A stretch of 64,000 nt of DNA from Pseudomonadota bacterium (GTDB lineage: Bacteria; Pseudomonadota; Gammaproteobacteria; Burkholderiales; Burkholderiaceae_C). Every line of letters starts with the position of its first letter. Position 1 is the first letter of the stretch. Made by a program: the position numbers and the translations under genes. Below the pieces are notes generated by a model, which saw only the letters and a list, made by a program, of their open reading frames with translations, was not told the origin of the DNA and did not search any database. The DNA lies in assembly GCA_018242005.1 (NCBI GenBank), contig JAFECU010000313.1:1-64000 (forward strand), in the 5' to 3' direction. Of this stretch, positions 58,661 to 64,000 are shown piece after piece.

Positions 58661-59596
58661 ATGGGATCCATAGACCGCAGCGACAGCACGCCGCAGCTGC
58701 TCAACCGCCTGCGCATGCGCCAGGTGGCGCTGATGCTGGCGATCGATGAGCGCCAGACGCTGCGCGCCGCAGCCGCGCAGCTGGGGCTGACCCAGCCCGC
58801 GGCCACGAAGATGCTGCATGAGCTCGAAGAGGCCCTGGGCCAGCCGCTCTTCGACCGTGTCGGCCGGCGCCTGCTGCTCAATGCCGCGGGCGAGCGCGTC
58901 ATGGCCTACTTCCGCAGCCTGCGCGGCAGCATTGAGGCGCTGAACCGCGAGCTCGGTGAACTGCGCCAGGGCAGCGCCGGCCGCCTGGCGGTGGGCAGCA
59001 TCATGGCGGCATCGCCCGGACGGCTGACGCGCGCGCTGCTGGACCTCAAACGCGAGCTGCCGCTCCTGGAGGTGGAGGTTGCCGTGGACACCAGCGACCG
59101 TCTGCTGGCGCAGTTGCACGAGGGCGTGCTGGAGGTCGTGATCGGGCGCATGACGGGTGGCGCGGGCGGTGACTATCGGTTTCGAGCCATCGACGACGAG
59201 GCCCTGGCCATCGTCGTCGCCAACGACCATCCGCTGCTGCAATCGCGCGGCGTGACGTTCGAGTCCCTGCAGGCCTATGGCTGGGTGCTGCAGCCGCCGG
59301 GCAGCCCCATGCGGGCGTTGATAGAGCAGGAATTCCGCATGCACGGCCTGGCGCTCCCCCGGGGGCTGATTGAGACCGGCTCCATCCTCACCACCATGAA
59401 CCTGGTGCGTGGTTCGGACATGGTGGGCGTCATTCCCCAGACCGTGGCCGACATCAACGCCGGGCACGGCATGCTGCGCAGCCTGCCTTACCGCATGCAC
59501 CAAAGGCTGGAGGCCTATGGCAGCCTGGTACGCCGGGACCGGCCCATGAGCCGGCCGGCCGAGATCTTTCTGGAGCTGCTTCATCGCAAGGGGTGA
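58661..59596 (+). CDS. LysR-family transcriptional regulator of the sugar-acid cluster
   Basis: The 311-residue product has an N-terminal winged helix-turn-helix (LRMRQVALMLAIDERQTLRA, AAAQLGLTQPAATKMLHELEEALGQPLF) and a periplasmic-binding-like effector domain (about 95-310), of the GbpR/galactose-binding-regulator type. Divergent placement from the Bug-PdxA2-RhmD-DapA genes makes it their likely regulator, with an inducer probably a sugar acid. Basis for control: position only. Confidence 0.92.
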   Translation: MGSIDRSDSTPQLLNRLRMRQVALMLAIDERQTLRAAAAQLGLTQPAATKMLHELEEALGQPLFDRVGRRLLLNAAGERVMAYFRSLRGSIEALNRELGELRQGSAGRLAVGSIMAASPGRLTRALLDLKRELPLLEVEVAVDTSDRLLAQLHEGVLEVVIGRMTGGAGGDYRFRAIDDEALAIVVANDHPLLQSRGVTFESLQAYGWVLQPPGSPMRALIEQEFRMHGLALPRGLIETGSILTTMNLVRGSDMVGVIPQTVADINAGHGMLRSLPYRMHQRLEAYGSLVRRDRPMSRPAEIFLELLHRKG

Positions 59597-59612
59597 GGGC
59601 GATGGCGATGGT

Positions 59613-59644
59613 GCTGGCGCTGGCGCTGGCGCTGGCGCTGGCGC
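59613..59644 (+). repeat. hexanucleotide GCTGGC tandem repeat
   Basis: Five perfect copies of GCTGGC and a partial sixth lie between the LysR gene and the hydrolase gene. In the frame that continues into the hydrolase they would read as alternating Leu-Ala. Unit number could change by slippage without shifting frame. Confidence 0.9.
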
Positions 59645-59739
59645 AGTGGCCACCACGGCATCTGTCGCCCAGGTGGCTGCGCGACATGTCAGCACTGCGA
59701 ACCATGGAAACCTCCACAAAGCAATACCAGGAGAGATCC

Positions 59740-60531
59740 ATGCCCTTTGCCAAGGTCAACGGCCAGCGCATCCACTACGAAGACACAGGCGGCGGCGGCC
59801 CGGCCATTTTGTTTTCGCATGGCCTGCTGATGGACGGCAGCATGTTTGCGGCCCAGGTGCAGGCGCTGCGCGACCGCTATCGCTGCATCACGTGGGACGA
59901 ACGAGGCCACGGTCAGACGGCCACGGGCACTTGCGCCCCCTTCACCTACTACGACTCGGCCGACGATGCTGTGGCGCTGCTGCGCCACCTGGGCATCGCT
60001 CGCGCGGTGTTTGCGGGTATGTCGCAGGGGGGGTACCTGTCGCTGCGCGCGGCGCTGCGCCACCCCGAAGCGGTGCGCGCGCTGGTGTTGATGGACACCC
60101 AGGCCATGCCGGAAGACCCGGCTCAGATGAAGGACCACCAGTTCCTGGTCCAGCAGTGGCTGCAAGACGGCCTGTCGGACGAAGCGGCGCACGTGATCGA
60201 GCACATCATCCTCGGCCCGGGCTGGGCCGGCGCCCCAGCATGGCGCGCCCGGTGGAAGAAGGTGCACCCGGGTGACCTGCTGGCCTGCTTTACCACCCTG
60301 GGCTCGCGCGACGACATCAGCGTCGAGTTGGGGCGCATCGCCGTACCCGCGCTGGTCATTCATGGCGACGCCGACCGGGCCATAGGCCTCGAACGTGCCC
60401 AGGCCATGGCCGCCGCGCTGCCGCAGGCCCGCATGGTGGTTGTGCCAAATGCGGGCCATGCCGCCAACCTGACGCATCCGGACCCGGTGAACGCGGCGCT
60501 TGAGGCGTTCTTGGCACAGCTGCCGGCTTGA
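59740..60531 (+). CDS. alpha/beta-fold hydrolase
   Basis: The 263-residue product is a classic alpha/beta hydrolase: oxyanion region FSHGLLMDGSMF, WDERGHGQTA, nucleophile elbow AGMSQGGYLSL (Ser about 94), acid in IHGDADRAIG and catalytic His in VVPNAGHAANL (about 241). It resembles 3-oxoadipate enol-lactonases and related esterases. A good AGGAGAG ribosome binding site stands before the ATG at 59740. The frame is open 49 codons further upstream through a Leu-Ala repeat that looks like a signal peptide, but the ribosome site argues against that start. Confidence 0.9.
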   Translation: MPFAKVNGQRIHYEDTGGGGPAILFSHGLLMDGSMFAAQVQALRDRYRCITWDERGHGQTATGTCAPFTYYDSADDAVALLRHLGIARAVFAGMSQGGYLSLRAALRHPEAVRALVLMDTQAMPEDPAQMKDHQFLVQQWLQDGLSDEAAHVIEHIILGPGWAGAPAWRARWKKVHPGDLLACFTTLGSRDDISVELGRIAVPALVIHGDADRAIGLERAQAMAAALPQARMVVVPNAGHAANLTHPDPVNAALEAFLAQLPA

Positions 60532-60771
60532 GTCTGGCGTTTTACGGTGGTTCACGTCCAATGCCCCTCCCCCTCGCAACGCCACCAGCGGGCTGCCGAA
60601 CATGGGTTCGTCCTTCGTCGGCGCGAGCGCTTTGCAGCACCCGCGCCGCAGGCCAGGTCGGGCGCGTGGCCGCTGCGAATGTGGAAGTGCTTGTCAATCG
60701 GCGCCTCGTTCTGCGCAGCCGTCATCAGTCGGAAAAACTCGGCTCAAGCAACGAGTCCTGTTGAGCAGGAC

Positions 60772-60867
60772 ACCGCCGTCATCTCCGCCTCGGATCGGAG
60801 TCCGAGGTGACGTTCTTTCGTGGAAATGACGGCAGTTGCCTCTTCAACGGCTATCGCTATTCGAGTC
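60772..60867 (+). repeat. dispersed repeat family D, copy 2
   Basis: This unit (GCCGTCATCTCCGCC, CGGAGTCCGAGGTGACGTTC, TTTCGTGGAAATGACGGC, CTCTTCAACGGCTATCGC) aligns through its length with 29906-30000. The GCCGTCAT and ATGACGGC arms face each other. Confidence 0.75.
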
Positions 60868-60984
60868 GATGGGGAACATTGCTTGAGCTCTATGAAAAAT
60901 AGCTCGAAGAATGTCGAATATTTTAGGCAGGCCTTCCTTGCAACGCATGAGGATAAGTCATTGAATTAAACGGAATTTGAAACG

Positions 60985-61001
60985 TGGCGCAGATATTGCA
61001 T
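60985..61001 (+). promoter_or_regulatory. sigma-54 (-24/-12) promoter of the PEP-CTERM gene
   Basis: TGGCGC-AGATA-TTGCAT has the invariant GG at -24 and GC at -12 with exactly ten bases between them, and matches the TGGCAC-N5-TTGCT consensus well. It lies about 85 bases before the start codon. PEP-CTERM genes are often under the PrsK/PrsR two-component system, which acts through sigma-54. Confidence 0.75.
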
Positions 61002-61085
61002 GGGTGGATCTGATCGGGCCATGCCGGGTGGGTTGGATTGTGTTAGCCCGGTCGAATCCAGAATCCACCTGAGTTGGAGCGTGCT

Positions 61086-61901
61086 ATGAATGGTCACATT
61101 TCGGCGAGTCACTCCGTCCCTGCCTGGTTGGCAGCTGCAGGTGCCGTCGCCGCGCTGGCGTTCTCCGGTTCTGCAAGCGCCCTGCCAGTCGGCTGGACCT
61201 GCAGTGGCAATTGCGGGAGTACCGTCGGTGCCGATGGGGTGGTTTCGGTGCCCCCTGTTCCTTCGGGGGCCACCGGGTTCGACTGGATTTCGACCGCGGG
61301 TGCGCCACATGCGTCAACTGGTATCGGCGGTGCGAGTTTGGGCCTTGGTAGTGAGACGAACGGCAGTCTGCTGAGCTCCAACGTTTTCAGTGCGACCGCC
61401 GGGCAATTGTTGGAGTTCGCCTTCAACTACGTCACTTCCGACGGCTCGGGCTATGCGGATTACGCATGGGCCCGGCTCATCGATTCCACTTCCAACGCGG
61501 TCGTCGGCTATCTCGTTACGGCGCGAACTGAGCCGTCGGGCAGTATCATTCCGGGGACGGGCATGCCGTCGATCATGGCGGGTTTGACCCCCCCGTCCGT
61601 GCCTATCATCTCTGGCGGCCCGGCTTGGTCCGCGTTGGGGTCGAGTTCCGGCAGTTGCTTCGCGGCTGGTTGCGGTTACACGGGCTGGGTGAAATCTGAC
61701 TACACCATCGCAAGCGCCGGTAACTATCAACTGCAGTTCGGCGTTGTGAACTGGAGTGACACTGCATATGACTCGGGTCTGGCTATCAGCGGCGCCACGA
61801 TTGGCGGCACGCCCATTACTTCAGTCCCGGAGCCTGGTTCGATCGCACTTATCGGTGCGGCGCTGCTGGGCGTGCTCGCGCTTCGTAGGCGCTCGGTATA
61901 G
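61086..61901 (+). CDS. PEP-CTERM sorting-domain exported protein
   Basis: The 271-residue product has a signal peptide (VPAWLAAAGAVAALAFSGSASA) and ends in a PEP-CTERM tag: VPEPGSIALIGAALLGVLAL followed by RRRSV. Exosortase cuts such tags and releases or anchors the protein at the surface, usually with exopolysaccharide. The body (GWTCSGNCGSTVGADGVV, YVTSDGSGYADYAWARLID, SSGSCFAAGCGYTGWVKSDY) belongs to a known uncharacterised PEP-CTERM family with two Cys pairs. The start is MNGHISASHS; an ATG four codons earlier is possible. No exosortase gene is in the window. Confidence 0.93.
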   Translation: MNGHISASHSVPAWLAAAGAVAALAFSGSASALPVGWTCSGNCGSTVGADGVVSVPPVPSGATGFDWISTAGAPHASTGIGGASLGLGSETNGSLLSSNVFSATAGQLLEFAFNYVTSDGSGYADYAWARLIDSTSNAVVGYLVTARTEPSGSIIPGTGMPSIMAGLTPPSVPIISGGPAWSALGSSSGSCFAAGCGYTGWVKSDYTIASAGNYQLQFGVVNWSDTAYDSGLAISGATIGGTPITSVPEPGSIALIGAALLGVLALRRRSV

Positions 61902-61945
61902 GGACTCGCTTGCGGCAATTGCGCCAGCCGCTGAGAGAAGGTAGT

Positions 61946-62188
61946 TCAGGGCCGATGCACGATCAGGGTTTCCACGCTCCAATGGTGCAAGGCCTCGCGC
62001 GCCAGCAGCAGCACGGCGCTGCTGGCAGGATCGGTTGGAAACCGGTCCTGCGTGGCGGGGCGGCCCTGGGCGCGCGCGGACAGCGGCAGCGCATATTTCT
62101 CCGGGGCGTGCGCCAAATCGCGCGCCTGCCGGTGCAGAACCAGTGCACCTTGCTTAAGAAATTGAAGTAAGACAGTGTCGCTGGTCAT
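61946..62188 (-). CDS. small hypothetical protein downstream of DUF2218 gene
   Basis: The 80-residue product (MTSDTVLLQFLKQGALVLHR to WSVETLIVHRP) has no recognised family, no membrane segment and normal codon use. Its ATG is five bases after the stop of the DUF2218 gene on the same strand, so the two likely form a small operon. Function unknown. Confidence 0.6.
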   Translation of the reverse strand: MTSDTVLLQFLKQGALVLHRQARDLAHAPEKYALPLSARAQGRPATQDRFPTDPASSAVLLLAREALHHWSVETLIVHRP

Positions 62189-62193
62189 GGCCG

Positions 62194-62466
62194 TCAGCCC
62201 GCCTGGCGTTGCCAGTTCCAATGCTGGGTTTCGCCCCGAGCCATGCGCCGCGCGTGCTCGGCAACGATTTGTTCGAACTTGTCGGCCTCGGCCGCGCATT
62301 CGAGGTGCACCGTGCGCGTGGCCGCGCAGGCGCTCAAAAGGCATGGGCCCAAGGGCGGTTCGATGTGGTCCTGCGTGTCGCCGTACGCGGCAGCGAACGT
62401 GAGGCTCCAGTGCCTGCACAGGCGGGCGAGGATGCGAGTGGGCCCGGCATCGGTGGTGGAGATCAT
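62194..62466 (-). CDS. DUF2218-family protein
   Basis: The 90-residue product fits DUF2218: an early RILARLCRHWSLTF motif, a middle Pro-x-Gly turn (EPPLGPCLL) and the end FEQIVAEHARRMARGETQHWNW. Members are small, about 90-100 residues, of unknown function, and some occur near iron-uptake or transport genes. Here it stands with only a small unknown gene. Family recognised by eye with fair confidence. Confidence 0.7.
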   Translation of the reverse strand: MISTTDAGPTRILARLCRHWSLTFAAAYGDTQDHIEPPLGPCLLSACAATRTVHLECAAEADKFEQIVAEHARRMARGETQHWNWQRQAG

Positions 62467-62744
62467 GGTGTTTCAGCCTTCGTGTTTTGCGCTGGCCAGG
62501 TCCCGTGCGGTGATGTCGTCGGCCGCCAAGCGCAACCTTTTGGCGCAATTGCGGCCTTGGACTCGCCACCCAGGTGGCCCGGCGGCCAGCGCGAAGCTCG
62601 TGGTCTTCTCGGCTGTCCAGCCGAAAACACCGCCGCGGAAGACGAGGGGCGACGAGTGATGCCGACGGCGCCCGCGGCGCGGTCTTCCAGGGCGATGTGA
62701 TTACTCATGTATCAATAGCTGCTGGCGTATGCTGTGTATGGGTA

Positions 62745-63569
62745 TCAGTCGAATCTGACTGCAGAGATATCCACCCCCATCACGCGGTCGGTGAACACCT
62801 TGGCGCCGCGGCTGTCGCCGGCGGCGCCGGCCACCACGTGCAGCGGCAGCAAATGCTCCTCGGCGCGCTGCGGGTGGGACAGGCGACCGGCCGGGCCGCT
62901 GGCGCGGGCCCAGTCGGCCAGGCGCGCGTTGCGCTCGGGTGCGGGCAGGGCCACGGTCTCGCCCAGCCAGTGGTCGAACGCGGCGCCGACGGCGGTGGCG
63001 CGCGGATCGCCGTAGCCGCGCATGTTGTGGTAGCTCATGCCGCTGCCGATGATGAGCACGCCCTCGTCGCGCAGCGGCGCGAGCGACTGGCCCAGGCGGA
63101 TGTGGTCGGCCGCGTTCAGGCTTTGCAGCAACGACAGCTGCAGCACCGGCACATCGGCATCGGGGAAGGCGACCTTGAGCGGGATGAACACGCCGTGGTC
63201 CCAGCCGCGCGCCGCATCGTGCGCCACCGGCAGGTCGGCCTGCTGCAGCAATTGCTGCACGCGCGCGCCCACGGCGGGCGCGGCGGGCGCGGGATAGCTC
63301 AGCTCGTAGGTGTGGGGCGGAAAGCCGTGGTAGTCGAAGAGCAGCCCCGGGCGCTCGGTGGCGCCCACGGTGGGCTGCGGCGCCAGCCAGTGGCCGGAGA
63401 TCAACAGGATCGCCTGGGGCTTGACCGGCAGGCTGGCCGGGATGCTGCGCAGGTAGGCGGCGGTCTTGTCCCAGGCGTCGGCCGGGTTCCAGTCCATGAA
63501 GAAGCAGGGCCCGGCGCCGTGGGGGATGAACAGCGTGGGCATGCGAGGGATGCGTGGGGTGTGTGTCAT
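62745..63569 (-). CDS. DODA-type extradiol ring-cleavage dioxygenase (YgiD/LigB superfamily)
   Basis: The 274-residue product has the class III extradiol fold with metal-binding His in LFIPHGAGPCFF, LLISGHWLAPQP, GWDHGVFIPLKVA and LLPLHVVAGAAGD. It resembles the E. coli YgiD and plant DOPA 4,5-dioxygenase group acting on catecholic substrates. The start is set at MTHTPRIPRMP; another candidate is MPTLFIPHG nine codons on, and the frame begins at 63587. It is divergent from a LysR gene across a short gap with an inverted repeat. Confidence 0.92.
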   Translation of the reverse strand: MTHTPRIPRMPTLFIPHGAGPCFFMDWNPADAWDKTAAYLRSIPASLPVKPQAILLISGHWLAPQPTVGATERPGLLFDYHGFPPHTYELSYPAPAAPAVGARVQQLLQQADLPVAHDAARGWDHGVFIPLKVAFPDADVPVLQLSLLQSLNAADHIRLGQSLAPLRDEGVLIIGSGMSYHNMRGYGDPRATAVGAAFDHWLGETVALPAPERNARLADWARASGPAGRLSHPQRAEEHLLPLHVVAGAAGDSRGAKVFTDRVMGVDISAVRFD

Positions 63570-63594
63570 GCACGCCAGTTTGATCATTCACGAT

Positions 63595-63617
63595 TGATTT
63601 TCAAAGACGCAAAATCA
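63595..63617. promoter_or_regulatory. candidate LysR operator between dioxygenase and lysR genes
   Basis: TGATTTT (63595-63601) and AAAATCA (63611-63617) are perfect inverted arms with nine bases between, containing the T-N11-A pattern of LysR sites. The site is centred in the short divergent gap, overlapping where both promoters must lie. Confidence 0.65.
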
Positions 63618-63644
63618 CCGCACAGTTAATACCGACGGTGTTGA

Positions 63645-64000
63645 ATGAACCGGATCACCAGCCTGCGCGTGTTTGCCCGCGCCGCCGCCACCGGCAGTCT
63701 GTCGGCGGCGGCGCGCCAGCTCGACATGTCGCCCGCCATGGCGGCCAAGCACGTCAATGCGCTGGAGGCGCGCCTGGGCGTCAAGCTGCTGCACCGCTCG
63801 ACGCGGCGCCTCGCGCTGACGGACGCGGGCGCGAGCTACCTCGACGCCGTGCAGCGCATCCTGGCCGAGCTCGACGAGGCGGACGCGGCCGCCACCTCCC
63901 AGCGCCGGCTGGCCACCGGCCTGCGCCACATCGCACCGCTGCTGCCGGCCTTCAGCCGGGCGCATCCGGCCGTCACGCTGGAGCTGGGCCTGACGGACGC
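63645..64000 (+). CDS. LysR-family regulator, cut by window end, with a short internal deletion
   Basis: The visible 118 residues give a normal LysR winged helix (ITSLRVFARAAATGSLSAAA, QLDMSPAMAAKHVNALEARLG, STRRLALTDAGASYL) and the linker helix. The sequence then runs TSQRRLATGLRHIAPLLPAFSR without the usual 13-15 residues of the first effector-domain strand (normally a G-x-L-R-x-x-x-P type segment). The frame is intact. The protein may therefore be impaired. It is probably the regulator of the divergent dioxygenase gene. It continues beyond the window. Confidence 0.85.
   Translation, partial: MNRITSLRVFARAAATGSLSAAARQLDMSPAMAAKHVNALEARLGVKLLHRSTRRLALTDAGASYLDAVQRILAELDEADAAATSQRRLATGLRHIAPLLPAFSRAHPAVTLELGLTD

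Larger units (their letters stand above)
60532..61085. other. intergenic region with repeat family D copy and sigma-54 promoter
   Basis: No supported gene lies in these 554 bases. The first 230 bases are GC-rich with scattered coding-like fragments but many stops. A repeat of about 95 bases follows, then an AT-rich stretch (60880-60980) with the inverted pair GAGCTCTATGAAAAATAGCTC, and then the sigma-54 promoter and leader of the PEP-CTERM gene. The leader holds GGTGGAT (61003-61009) and its inverse ATCCACC (61063-61069), which could fold the 5' mRNA end. Confidence 0.6.

Noticed and set aside
62463-62708. 81-residue minus-strand frame between the DUF2218 and dioxygenase genes
   Set aside because: Arg/Pro/Ala-rich with no fold-like pattern or ribosome binding site; the interval shows no supported gene on either strand.

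Overview
The window reads as chromosomal DNA of a high-GC betaproteobacterium of the Burkholderiales, most likely family Comamonadaceae (Acidovorax/Alicycliphilus-like). This rests on the rpmH-rnpA-yidD-yidC and dnaA-dnaN-gyrB blocks, the protein flavour, the Bug-type tricarboxylate-transport binding protein, and dispersed palindromic repeats that I recognise from that family. It includes the replication-origin neighbourhood (about 46.4-52.7 kb). No rRNA, tRNA, CRISPR array or intact transposase was found.

Layout. 0-7 kb: a barstar-like protein, the minus-strand outer-membrane/ribosome set lptD-surA-rsmA, and a divergent AmgK-like sugar kinase carrying an in-frame repeat insertion. 6.9-15.1 kb: rsmE is translationally coupled to what looks like a complete Wadjet (JetABCD) SMC-type defence system. 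It is split in an unusual way: a methyltransferase/GNAT acetyltransferase pair sits between jetB and jetC. 15.3-20.7 kb: an M20 dipeptidase, a diguanylate cyclase, metX-metW behind a likely SAM-II riboswitch plus attenuator, and a UPF0016 manganese exporter behind a clear yybP-ykoY riboswitch. 20.9-22.1 kb: two duplicated glycine-rich RRM proteins, the second with a hairpin that traps its ribosome binding site. 22.4-29.7 kb: an SDR enzyme, lptC-kdsC-kdsD, a KefB-like antiporter, apt, an unknown Comamonadaceae-type protein and a cyclic-nucleotide-binding protein.

30.0-46.9 kb: mnmE and yidC, often close neighbours near the origin, are separated here by about 13 kb of co-oriented minus-strand genes for peptide uptake and breakdown. 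These are iaaA, gsiABCD-like transporter genes, a DmpA aminopeptidase, an M55 D-aminopeptidase, an Asp/Glu racemase, two further binding proteins and an RpiR regulator. The set looks built to import and open unusual peptides (glutathione-like, isoaspartyl, D-amino-acid).

47-52.7 kb: oriC-like region with DnaA boxes, dnaA, dnaN, gyrB. 52.7-54.3 kb: a DnaJ-like protein and a truncated reading frame bounded by imperfect inverted repeats directly after gyrB. 54.4-58.6 kb: a sugar-acid catabolic cluster (DapA-family lyase, RhmD-like dehydratase, PdxA2-like dehydrogenase, Bug binding protein) with a divergent LysR regulator. 59.7-64 kb: an alpha/beta hydrolase, a PEP-CTERM protein with a sigma-54 promoter, two small proteins, an extradiol-type dioxygenase and a divergent LysR gene cut by the window end.

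At least four dispersed repeat families recur. One supplies the immediate upstream leader of both rsmE and jetC, one is translated inside amgK, one forms GC-rich inverted repeats between genes, and one of about 95 bp occurs at 29.9 and 60.8 kb.
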